This document shows positions 1-7,885 of a stretch of 64,000 nucleotides of DNA, one piece after another. The stretch lies in NCBI GenBank assembly GCA_002365175.1, contig DEZK01000029.1, forward strand, positions 1 through 64,000, in the 5' to 3' direction. How positions within the stretch are numbered: position 1 is the first letter of the stretch; the number at the start of each line of letters is the position of its first letter. Both the position numbers and the translations under genes were made by a program. The notes beneath the pieces are model-generated. The model was not told where the DNA came from, did no database searches, and saw only the letters and a program-made list of their open reading frames with translations. Source of the stretch: Raskinella chloraquaticus (SeqCode) (lineage in GTDB: Bacteria; Pseudomonadota; Alphaproteobacteria; Rhizobiales; UBA4765).

Positions 1-80
1 TCCGCCAGCCTTCAAATGCCAGAAGAAGCCTTCTCCAGTATGCAGAGATGGACCAAGCCCCTGCTAATTTTAGCACGTCG

Positions 81-109
81 TCTGGCAGCTTCAGGGTTCT
101 GAAGCCAGA
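81..109. other. Strong imperfect hairpin upstream of the SLOG-membrane gene
   Basis: Read directly. GCTTCAG and CTGAAGC form a 7-bp stem around a GGTT tetraloop; the stem continues, after a 3-nt bulge (GCA), with TCTG pairing to CAGA. A weaker AGAAG/CTTCT hairpin lies further left. No T-run follows, so it is not a classical terminator of anything entering from the left. It sits about 90 bp before the preferred start of the first gene and could be a leader structure, the relic of a mobile-element end, or chance. Positions 1-195 hold no other gene I can support. Confidence 0.4.
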
Positions 110-195
110 AGTTTGTGCTTGGTTTACATCCTTCCGCAACAAAACCGATTAGTGTAGGCCCGACGCAGGAGACGGCAAGTAAGGGTAACAGTCCC

Positions 196-2139
196 ATGGA
201 TGCAGCTTTCTATCATGCGCCGCGAGTGGCCCTGACGCTTGGCATTGTCGGCCACAGGGCCGACCGCATTCACGGTAAGATTGCCGATGAGGTTCATAAA
301 ACCATCTACCGATTGATCAAATTGCTCGATCAGAAGCTGGAGTCGATCCTTGCCACTGATGTTGAGTGCGATGGGCCCTTTTGCCGAGAAAACGGCCAGA
401 TTTTGTCTCTGATCAGCGCTCTTGCCGAGGGTAGCGACCTGATCGCCGCCGAAGCAGCGATTGACGCGCACATCGCACTCGACGTCATCTTGCCCTTCAG
501 CCGTGAGGTGAGCCGCGCAGACGGGCGCACCGACCCGGCAGGTCAGGCGCGCTATGATGCGGTCTTGAACAAGGCGCGTTCAACCCTGGTGCTGGATCTG
601 CCCGACAATACAGACAAGCGCGCTGCTGCCTATGATCTGGCGGGGCGCATCCTGGTTGGACAATCCGATATCATGATCGCGGTGTGGGATGGCGGACCCT
701 CTGGCGGGCGCGGCGGCACGCGTGAAATGATCGAGCGGGCGCTGCGCATTGGCCTGCCCATCATACATATCCATCCGGCGCAACCTCAGCGGGCGCAACT
801 GATGTGGCAGCGGCTGCAACGCTTTAGCGAAAGGGAGTGCCATATCGACGATATGCAGGCGCACGCAGTCGAGCTGCACCTTGACGCTGATGACGGATGT
901 GCGGAGCTGACGAAAATGGTCAGCCGGATTACTGAAGCCCCGCCCGAACTGCGGGCAAAAGGCGAACAGAACAAATCACCCAAAAGGCACGACACCGAGG
1001 CTGCCCGGCACTTTCTGGAAGACCAGAATCCAGCACCCGACGCCGGTCTACGTAATGAGGCAAAAAACCTGCGGGAGGCGATCGCGCCCTTTGGCGACGA
1101 CGAATTGCAGCTGCCAGAAGACGAGCGCGACAGATCACCCCTGACGCGCATGCTGAACGCCTATGCGGCTGCCGACGCGACCGCCAACCGCTTCGGGAAC
1201 GAGTTCCGCCGTACCGTTATCTGCATCTTCATTTGCAGCGCTGTCGCCATCATCGCAGCAGCGCTGGCTGCCGCCCTGCCACACATAATACCCCAGCATA
1301 GCGACGGCCCTTCCCATGGAAACTCTGACACCTACTGGATGTTAATCAGCCATCTGGTGTTGGCGCTGATCGAACTGACCGCGATAGGATTCATGATTTA
1401 TCTGACACGGCATGGACGAAATCAGCAGATCCACCGGCGCTGGATTGATGCACGCGAAGTCGCCGAGCGCATGCGCCAGACGATCATCTTCTGGACACTG
1501 GGCATCTGGCCGTGGCCGCTGTCGGAGGCAAATGGCTGGATCGGCTGGTATGTGCGCGCGCACCAGCGCCAGCAGAGCCTGTGCGACAATGGTGATGGCC
1601 GCACCTGGAAAAGCGATATCCGGCGCATCCTGATAGAATTGATCGAAGGCAAGGAGATGGCAACAGGCGCGCGTCGAAAGGGCCAGATCGACTATCATAA
1701 CGATAACGTCGCGCGGATGCAAAAGCTGATTGGCAGATATGAATTGGCGACCGCCATATCACTGTTTGGTCTGACACTGCTTCCACTGCTCACCTTTATC
1801 GCGCTCAGCCTGTTGCAGATCGTGTCGAATGAACCCACGCCGCATCGAGCGGGCGGGCTCTTGGATGTTCTGGAGGCCTATCTGGCGCCAGGTACAATTA
1901 CTTTCGCCGCAGCCTCCTTTGCCCTGTACGGGCTCAAGACCACGCTTGATTATGAAGGTGTGCGCGAGCGCTCGCAACGCTCACTTGAGAAGCTGCAGAA
2001 AAAGCAGACCGAGCTGGCGACTATTGACGACATGGTTGAGCTTCACGCTTTTGCCGAACGCCTGAGCGACCTGATGCTGGAAGAACTGCACCATTGGCGC
2101 ATCACGGCGGAAAGCCGTGTGCTCGACATGCCGGGCTGA
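196..2139 (+). CDS. SLOG-like nucleotide-sensor domain fused to a four-helix membrane module
   Basis: Predicted membrane-anchored nucleotide-signal receptor of a biological-conflict system, 647 aa. The N-terminal ~215 residues look like a SLOG-superfamily Rossmannoid fold: a GIVGHRADRI first strand, an ALAEGSDLIAAEAA segment, and GQSDIMIAVWDGG followed by the glycine-rich SGGRGGT loop. A charged linker (about 215-330) leads to four hydrophobic helices at about 337-359, 379-403, 515-543 and 563-583, arranged as two pairs separated by ~110 residues, as if two SLATT-like 2TM units were present. A helical tail follows. I chose ATG 196 because AGGG precedes it by about 10 nt and it starts just before the first strand; an in-frame GTG at 115 is the alternative. 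The gene is convergent with the SLATT gene, 5 nt apart. The family link is from motif memory, and function is inferred. Confidence 0.7.
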   Translation: MDAAFYHAPRVALTLGIVGHRADRIHGKIADEVHKTIYRLIKLLDQKLESILATDVECDGPFCRENGQILSLISALAEGSDLIAAEAAIDAHIALDVILPFSREVSRADGRTDPAGQARYDAVLNKARSTLVLDLPDNTDKRAAAYDLAGRILVGQSDIMIAVWDGGPSGGRGGTREMIERALRIGLPIIHIHPAQPQRAQLMWQRLQRFSERECHIDDMQAHAVELHLDADDGCAELTKMVSRITEAPPELRAKGEQNKSPKRHDTEAARHFLEDQNPAPDAGLRNEAKNLREAIAPFGDDELQLPEDERDRSPLTRMLNAYAAADATANRFGNEFRRTVICIFICSAVAIIAAALAAALPHIIPQHSDGPSHGNSDTYWMLISHLVLALIELTAIGFMIYLTRHGRNQQIHRRWIDAREVAERMRQTIIFWTLGIWPWPLSEANGWIGWYVRAHQRQQSLCDNGDGRTWKSDIRRILIELIEGKEMATGARRKGQIDYHNDNVARMQKLIGRYELATAISLFGLTLLPLLTFIALSLLQIVSNEPTPHRAGGLLDVLEAYLAPGTITFAAASFALYGLKTTLDYEGVRERSQRSLEKLQKKQTELATIDDMVELHAFAERLSDLMLEELHHWRITAESRVLDMPG

Positions 2140-2144
2140 GCCAC

Positions 2145-2606
2145 TCAGTCCTCGTCGTCATTTTTCGGCAGCTTTGCCTTTGCCTTGTGAGGGACGGCGC
2201 GGGCGCGGACCTGGGTTTCCCATTGGCCAAGCTCGCCGCCCAGAATCTCCTCGCAGGCTTCCATGAAATGATTTTCTCCATCATCGCCGTCGAAAGGCGC
2301 CAGCCCTGCATCAAGCCGAGCCTTGATCGATTCGAGCGCCGCAGCCGTGCGGCGATAGCGCAACCATTCCTCGCGATGGCCAAACAGCGCCAGCAATCCC
2401 GCGGCAATCGTCGCCAGAACAGCGATGACGGTCGAGGCCGTGGTTGACTGAGTGAGCACATTGGTTGCGGGAATGGCTGCCGTCGCGCAGAGCTGGGCGG
2501 TGGAGAGAAACCCATGGCGCTGCTTGGCGCGGGCGGCGGCCTTCTCGAACCAGGCAAGCTGCGGGCGGAAGCGGTTGTCAAGATAGGTGTCAAGGCGCTC
2601 GGACAT
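2145..2606 (-). CDS. SLATT-type (DUF4231) two-helix membrane protein
   Basis: A 153-aa protein with the DUF4231/SLATT look. A short N-terminus carries a YLDNRFRPQLAWFEK segment; a basic helix leads into two hydrophobic helices (about residues 33-52 and 56-77); then come a RYRRTAAALESIKARL amphipathic helix and an acidic-then-basic tail. Known for the family: SLATT proteins are predicted pore-forming effectors that accompany SMODS/CD-NTase or SLOG sensors in nucleotide-based immunity. Here it is convergent with the SLOG-membrane gene and divergent from the TIR-like/TPR gene, so the three do not form one operon. The ribosome-binding site at ATG 2606 is weak. Membrane topology is read by eye. 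Confidence 0.7.
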   Translation of the reverse strand: MSERLDTYLDNRFRPQLAWFEKAAARAKQRHGFLSTAQLCATAAIPATNVLTQSTTASTVIAVLATIAAGLLALFGHREEWLRYRRTAAALESIKARLDAGLAPFDGDDGENHFMEACEEILGGELGQWETQVRARAVPHKAKAKLPKNDDED

Positions 2607-2916
2607 CGGACAACGATACGCAGCCGCACGGATTTTGAAAAGTAGCGCTGTGGCACCTGCCGGCTGCTGACGAGCGGTTTAAACCAATCATCGACAGGTC
2701 GCGGCTGCCTGCGACGAGGATGTGGTAAAGCGGAGCAATCTCGTCATTGCCTAGACAAAAATGGTGATTGCCAGCGCCGACTCAACGCGGACATCAAATC
2801 TGCACGGCAGTTCGCCAATAATGCACAAACTGGACACAGCCGGCCGATCTCTGATTGAACACAGATCCCTGAAACATCGTCTGGAAGCCGCGCTCAACAA
2901 CTAAGGACACCGGCCC
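2607..2916. promoter_or_regulatory. Divergent intergenic region between SLATT and TIR-like/TPR genes
   Basis: A 310-bp non-coding stretch that must hold the promoters of both divergent genes. I see no convincing ORF, tRNA or terminator. A usable Shine-Dalgarno (AAGGA, about 10 nt before ATG 2917) serves the rightward gene. I could not pick out reliable -35/-10 pairs or an operator. Confidence 0.4.
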
Positions 2917-4257
2917 ATGCCTCATCGCGCCATCTGCTTTGTCATCATGCCGTTTGGCAAAAAGCCCGACGCCAATGGGCGCGACATTGATTTTGACGAG
3001 CTTTATCGTGACGTTTTCGCGCCCTCGGTCGAAGCAGCCGGGCTGGCAGTCATCCGTGCCGATGAGGAGAAAGGCGCCGGCTTCATCCACAGGCTGATGT
3101 ATGAACGCATCCTGCTCAGCGAATTTGCCATCGCCGACCTCACGCTGCTCAATGCCAATGTCTATTATGAGCTTGGCATCCGCCATGCGGTACGCCCGTC
3201 AACGACGGTGCTGACCATGGCCCTGGGCTCACCAATGCCGTTTGATGTCGGGCCCCTGCGGGCGTTGCCATATGGGCTCAACGATAGTGGTGCGTGCGCC
3301 GACATTCCAGCCGCGCGAGCCGCGCTGACGCAGCGTCTGATGGACGCCCGCGCGCATCGCGGCATCGATTCGCCACTGTTCCAATTGCTTGAGGGCTATG
3401 ACGCCCCGCCCATCGACCGCACCAAAACCGACGTTTTCCGCGAGCAGGTCGCCTATTCGCGCCAGCTCAAGACGCGGCTGGCAACCGCCCGCGCCGAAGG
3501 CATCACCGGGCTTGATCAGGTGCGCGATGAGCTGGGCGAGATCGACGCCACCGAAGCCGGCGTCGCGATTGATCTCCTTCTCTCCTACCGCGCCATCAAT
3601 GAATGGCAACGGATGGTCGATCTCATCGGGCGCATGGACAAGGCGCTGGCCCGCACCGTGCTGGTGCGCGAGCAGCAGGCGATGGCACTGAACCGCATCG
3701 GCCGCGACAAGGAAGCCGAGGAGCTTCTCACTAGTCTGATCGCCGAGCGCGGCGCATCGAGTGAAACCTGCGGGCTCCTCGGGCGCATCCACAAGGATCG
3801 CTGGAGGAAGGCGTCAGCCGCCGGCGAGATGATGATCGCGCGCGGCCATCTGCGCCAGGCGATCGCCGTCTATCGTCAAGGCTTCGAGAGCGATTGGCGC
3901 GATGCCTATCCAGGCGTGAACGCGGTCAGCCTCATGTCGATTGCCAATCCGGCGGACCCCGGCGTCAGAGAGCTTGCGGCCGTCGTGCGCTATGCCGCCA
4001 AACGCCGCTTTGCCGCGCTTCCCGATTACTGGGATCACGCCACCTTGCTGGAACTCGCGGTCATCGAGGGCAGGTTCGATGTCGCAGCCGACCATCTCGC
4101 CGATGCTCTCGCCGTGCTGGATGAGAAATGGAAGGCAAAGACGACGCTTGATAATCTCATCCCCATCGCTGAGGCCCGCCGCATGGCAGGCCTGGAGGTG
4201 GCGGAACTTGACGCCATCATCACTGAGCTCGGCCGCCACGCACCACAGCCGGATTGA
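2917..4257 (+). CDS. TIR-like/nucleoside deoxyribosyltransferase-like domain with TPR/TRAF-binding-type C-terminus
   Basis: A 446-aa protein with no signal peptide, probably cytoplasmic. The N-terminal ~130 residues carry the CFVIMPFG motif on the first strand (residues 7-14), an ADLTLLNAN segment, and NVYYELGIRHA with Glu85 at the place of the catalytic acid of TIR-like nucleoside deoxyribosyltransferase folds. From about residue 150 to the end the protein is all-helical, with TPR-like spacing (for example MALNRIGRDKEAEELL). This resembles the MAP3K TRAF-binding (DUF4071)/TPR-S region known from ASK1-like kinases and bacterial conflict proteins. Predicted role: a nucleotide- or NAD-processing signal generator controlled by a TPR sensor. 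The fold call rests on motifs; catalytic activity and pathway are inferred from the neighbours. Confidence 0.7.
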   Translation: MPHRAICFVIMPFGKKPDANGRDIDFDELYRDVFAPSVEAAGLAVIRADEEKGAGFIHRLMYERILLSEFAIADLTLLNANVYYELGIRHAVRPSTTVLTMALGSPMPFDVGPLRALPYGLNDSGACADIPAARAALTQRLMDARAHRGIDSPLFQLLEGYDAPPIDRTKTDVFREQVAYSRQLKTRLATARAEGITGLDQVRDELGEIDATEAGVAIDLLLSYRAINEWQRMVDLIGRMDKALARTVLVREQQAMALNRIGRDKEAEELLTSLIAERGASSETCGLLGRIHKDRWRKASAAGEMMIARGHLRQAIAVYRQGFESDWRDAYPGVNAVSLMSIANPADPGVRELAAVVRYAAKRRFAALPDYWDHATLLELAVIEGRFDVAADHLADALAVLDEKWKAKTTLDNLIPIAEARRMAGLEVAELDAIITELGRHAPQPD

Positions 4258-4404
4258 GCAGAAGACCACCCCCCAGCCTGATATGTCACGGCAAAAATAT
4301 TACCTTTCGCGACAGGTTTTTGCAGCGGTCGGCACCGACGGAAAAGGGCCGAAATCATGTACTCGGAGCAAAGTGAACCCGATCCAGCCCGTTCAGCCAA
4401 AACT

Positions 4405-5499
4405 TCATTTCGGCAAATTCGGCGAGGTCAGCCCCATCAAGCCGGGTAACATAGCGCGCTGAAAAACACTCATCCCTAGGACCAGCGACATCAGCCAGCG
4501 CAAGCGTTGCGCCACCAACGATTTCCCCATGACGATGTTCGTCAGCCCCGAGGTGGATTTCAGGACTTTTGCGGCAACAGGATGTCTGAGAGCCGAATAA
4601 TCGCCCGTGCGATTTTTGTCGATCAGCCAGGCCAGCCAACAGGCATCTTCAATCCCGATATTCATACCACGTCCACCGACGGGAGAGTGAATATGCGCTG
4701 CATCGCCGGCCAGAAAAACAGAGCCCGTCTGGTACGTATCAACTTGGCGATAATTGATATGAAATTCCGACTGCCATGACACGCTGCGTATCTTTGCTTC
4801 AGGAGGCAATATGCTGAGTACATCGGGCCGCGACGACACGAACCGCCCAAATCCCGGACGTATCGGAATAAATCCCAATGCATGATCATGACGCAGAATG
4901 ACGACCGCCATGTCCCAGGCAAACGGCCAGTCATCGAACACGACATCGGCGAGGCTGAATGTCTGAGGCTCTGTTTCACCACGAAAGGATTGTGCCATGG
5001 CTTTCCGTACCGTTGACTTTGCACCATCCGCCCCGACGAGCAGGTCGACGTCCGCCTGCGATCCATCCGACAACGAGGTCGTTATGATGTTCTCGTTTAC
5101 TGAAAAACTGGTGAGAGACAGGTTGCGCTCGACGCTGCCGCCCAGCGTGTGAAGCGTCTCGGTCAAAATCCTTTCTGTTTCATGTTGTGGCAGGCACAGC
5201 AAAAAATTGAACCGGTGCTTCAGCAATCCGATATTGATCGTCGCCAGAACCTTGTTCTCGTAGCGAATAAGGAAGCGATTAATGCGATGCCCTGCGGCCA
5301 GCAACGCTTCCGACGCGCCAGATGGTTCGAGCAAACCAAGCGTTCGCGCATTGATTGCCAGCGCCCGCGATTCTTGTGCAGGAGTGAGATCAGGGTCGAT
5401 GATCCGCGGACAGAAACCTCGCCGGTAAAGTTCGACTGCTGCGGTCAGACCAACCGGCCCACCTCCAGCAATCAAGATCTTTCTGGACACACACGGCAT
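4405..5499 (-). CDS. FAD-dependent monooxygenase (PHBH-type)
   Basis: Class A flavoprotein hydroxylase of about 364 aa. It has the N-terminal ADP-binding motif GGGPVGL, the central DG-type motif (DLLVGADGAKS) and the C-terminal FAD ribityl motif GDAAHIHSPVGGRGMN. The substrate is unknown; relatives hydroxylate aromatics or polyketides. I chose ATG 5499 because it begins immediately before the first strand (SRKILIAGGG); an upstream TTG at 5538 is the only longer option. Base and codon use look more AT-rich than the neighbours (many ATT, AAA and TTT codons), which hints at separate acquisition. It lies downstream of the hexuronate operon on the same strand, 73 bp from its last gene, but I see no pathway link. 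Confidence 0.8.
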   Translation of the reverse strand: MPCVSRKILIAGGGPVGLTAAVELYRRGFCPRIIDPDLTPAQESRALAINARTLGLLEPSGASEALLAAGHRINRFLIRYENKVLATINIGLLKHRFNFLLCLPQHETERILTETLHTLGGSVERNLSLTSFSVNENIITTSLSDGSQADVDLLVGADGAKSTVRKAMAQSFRGETEPQTFSLADVVFDDWPFAWDMAVVILRHDHALGFIPIRPGFGRFVSSRPDVLSILPPEAKIRSVSWQSEFHINYRQVDTYQTGSVFLAGDAAHIHSPVGGRGMNIGIEDACWLAWLIDKNRTGDYSALRHPVAAKVLKSTSGLTNIVMGKSLVAQRLRWLMSLVLGMSVFQRAMLPGLMGLTSPNLPK

Positions 5500-5572
5500 A
5501 GAGTCATTTTTAGCCGTTTGGCCGCCCGCCTTCAACAAGGCTGTCCATCATTTCAGCCGCGAGCAGGATCGC

Positions 5573-7042
5573 TTATCCCGCCAGCATAACCTTGACGCCG
5601 TTGCGCACGAGGGTGCTCAAGGCGCGGGTGAACGTCGCCGCGAAGGCCGGCTCGTGGCCAAGTTCTCCAAAGAGCGCCTGCACCTGCAGCACACGGCGCG
5701 CTGCAGAGTCGGGCGCTGCGCGCAGGTCGCCCAGCCGCGCTTTCATCTCGGCCGCGAGCGGATCGCGCACGTCGATCGCCTGTCCGCGCTCATCCTGCCC
5801 GCTTGCATAGACACAGAAACCCGCGACACCCAGCACCAGATGGTCGACCGGGCGACCAGCGGCCAGATTGTCACGGATTGTGTTCAGCAAGCGCTGCGGC
5901 AGCTTCTGCGAGCCATCCATGGCAATCTGCAGCAGACGATGGCGAATGGCCGTGTTCTGGAAGCGCGCCAGCAGGCGGCTGGTGTAGGCCCCGGCATCAC
6001 GCTGCATTCTCTCCGGCAGGCTTGCCGCCGCCTCGCCCCACAGCCGCGCCAGGAAGCGCGTAAAGCGCGGATCGTTCGTCGCATCCGCGACCGTTTCATG
6101 CCCCGCCAGATAGCCGAGATAGGCAAGGCATGAATGGGCGCCGTTGAGCAGGCGCAACTTCATCAGCTCATAGGGCGCGACGTCGTTCACGAACTCCGCG
6201 CCGCCCAGTGTCCAGTCCGGTCGCCCGCCGGGAAACACATCCTCGATCACAAATTGCGAAAAGGGCTCGCTGACGACCGGCCATGCATCGCTGACCCCGA
6301 GCATACGGGCGATACGCTGACGGTCCTCATCGACCGTTGCCGGAACGATGCGATCGACCATGGTTGACGGACAGGCGACATCGTCGGCGATGTACCGGGC
6401 GAGACGATCATCCCGCAGTGCCGCGAACGCGCCGATCGCCCGCTTCACGGTGCGCCCATTGGCCGGCAGATTATCGCAGCACAGCACCGTGAACGGGGCC
6501 ACGCCCTCCGCGCGTCGCGTTGCCAGAGCCGCCACCAGAAATCCTGGCACCGAGCGCGGCGCCGACCCATGGGCAAGATCATGCACGATATCAGGATGAT
6601 CTGCATCGAGCGCGCCGGAGGCCGGATCGAGGCAATAGCCTTTTTCGGTCACTGTCAGCGAGACGATGCGGATGGCCGGATCGGCCATGGCAGCGAGCAA
6701 TCGTTGAGGCGAATGCGGAGCAACTAAAACATCGCTGATGGCGCCGATCACCTGAAGGCGCTCGCCCGCCGGTTCGCGCACGCTTACCGTATATAGCCCG
6801 TCCTGCGGCATCAGCGCATCGCGCGTATCAGCGCTGCGCAGGCTCGCCGCGGTGATGCCCCATTCCCCTGCCCCGGCATTGAGGACCGCTTCGGTCGCCA
6901 CCGCCTGATGAGCGCGATGAAAAGCCCCGACACCAAGATGGACAATACCAGGCCTGACCGTGCGTCGGTCATAGCGCGGACGCTCTACATCGCCCGGCAA
7001 TCGCGCCAAGGTCGCATCCGACAGGCGTGGCCGCTCGCTCAT
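5573..7042 (-). CDS. uxuB: Mannitol dehydrogenase family oxidoreductase, probable fructuronate reductase/D-mannonate oxidoreductase
   Basis: NAD(P)-dependent polyol/uronate dehydrogenase, 489 aa, the usual length. The Rossmann start is IVHLGVGAFHRAHQ. The catalytic signature of the long-chain mannitol dehydrogenases is intact: Lys295, Asn300 and His303 in KLRLLNGAHS, the same numbering I recall for Pseudomonas fluorescens mannitol 2-dehydrogenase. The operon also holds uxaC, with uxuA divergent, so conversion of fructuronate to mannonate is the likely reaction; mannitol, arabinitol or tagaturonate are alternatives that sequence alone cannot exclude. The start ATG overlaps the stop of the upstream permease by 4 nt (ATGA), so translation is coupled. 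Confidence 0.82.
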   Translation of the reverse strand: MSERPRLSDATLARLPGDVERPRYDRRTVRPGIVHLGVGAFHRAHQAVATEAVLNAGAGEWGITAASLRSADTRDALMPQDGLYTVSVREPAGERLQVIGAISDVLVAPHSPQRLLAAMADPAIRIVSLTVTEKGYCLDPASGALDADHPDIVHDLAHGSAPRSVPGFLVAALATRRAEGVAPFTVLCCDNLPANGRTVKRAIGAFAALRDDRLARYIADDVACPSTMVDRIVPATVDEDRQRIARMLGVSDAWPVVSEPFSQFVIEDVFPGGRPDWTLGGAEFVNDVAPYELMKLRLLNGAHSCLAYLGYLAGHETVADATNDPRFTRFLARLWGEAAASLPERMQRDAGAYTSRLLARFQNTAIRHRLLQIAMDGSQKLPQRLLNTIRDNLAAGRPVDHLVLGVAGFCVYASGQDERGQAIDVRDPLAAEMKARLGDLRAAPDSAARRVLQVQALFGELGHEPAFAATFTRALSTLVRNGVKVMLAG

Positions 7043-7881
7043 GCGCGCGGCGTCTGCTTGGCGCGGGCAACGATCTGCGTCGGATTGACGAAGCGCAGCG
7101 CGATAAGAAGCCAGATGAGGCTCGTCACCATATAGATGACCGCCATCGCATCAATGGACTGCACGGCCCGCACGCCCGATGCAAAGACGGCGTAATAAAG
7201 CGAAACAACCAGCGTCTGGCTGGTTGGACCGGCGGTGAGGAAGGTCAATTCAAACATGGCGATTGTACGCACCAGCACCAGCAGCAGCGCCGCCAGAATG
7301 CCGGGCAACAGCAACGGCAACAATACATGGACGAAAAGCTGCAACGTGCTGGCGCCAAAAACACGCGCTGCCTGCTCGATGCGCTCATCGATCTGCTCAA
7401 TGAAGGGGATCATCACCAGGATGACGAACGGCACGGTCGGCACCAGATTGGCAAGGACGACGCCTGAAAGTGACCCGGCAAGTTCGGCGCGGTAAAGGAC
7501 AGTTGCCAGCGGAATGCCAAAAGTGATGGGCGGCACCAGAAGCGGCAGCAGGAAGAGGATCATCACCAGCTTCTTGCCAGGGAAATTGCGGCGCGCCAGG
7601 GCGTAAGCCGCCGGCACACCGATCAGCCCCGAGATCAGGACGACGAGGCCCACCACCTGAAACGTGACGACCAGAATGTCGGCGAGCTGGAACTCGTTCC
7701 ACGCCGACACATACCAGCGCGTTGTCCACTCGGCAGGAAGCCAGGTGCCAAGCCAGCGCCGGCCAAAGGACGAGACGATAACGGTGGCAATCAGGGCCAG
7801 TAGATTGACAACGAAAAAGCCGATCACCGCCCAGACAGCGGCAGGCCACAGCTTTGCACCCCATGTTGTATCGCGGATCAT
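7039..7881 (-). CDS. ABC transporter permease (spermidine/putrescine PotC-like class)
   Basis: A 280-aa inner-membrane permease with six or so hydrophobic helices. An EAA loop shows as EQAARVFGASTLQLFVHVLLPLLLPGI, the contact site for the ATPase. I start at ATG 7881 (MIRDTTWG), just before the first hydrophobic helix; a longer open frame upstream reads through the other permease and is not real. It sits 4 nt after the stop of the partner permease and overlaps the uxuB-like gene by 4 nt. It belongs to the importer made by the four adjacent genes. Confidence 0.85.
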   Translation of the reverse strand: MIRDTTWGAKLWPAAVWAVIGFFVVNLLALIATVIVSSFGRRWLGTWLPAEWTTRWYVSAWNEFQLADILVVTFQVVGLVVLISGLIGVPAAYALARRNFPGKKLVMILFLLPLLVPPITFGIPLATVLYRAELAGSLSGVVLANLVPTVPFVILVMIPFIEQIDERIEQAARVFGASTLQLFVHVLLPLLLPGILAALLLVLVRTIAMFELTFLTAGPTSQTLVVSLYYAVFASGVRAVQSIDAMAVIYMVTSLIWLLIALRFVNPTQIVARAKQTPRA

Positions 7882-7885
7882 CGCC

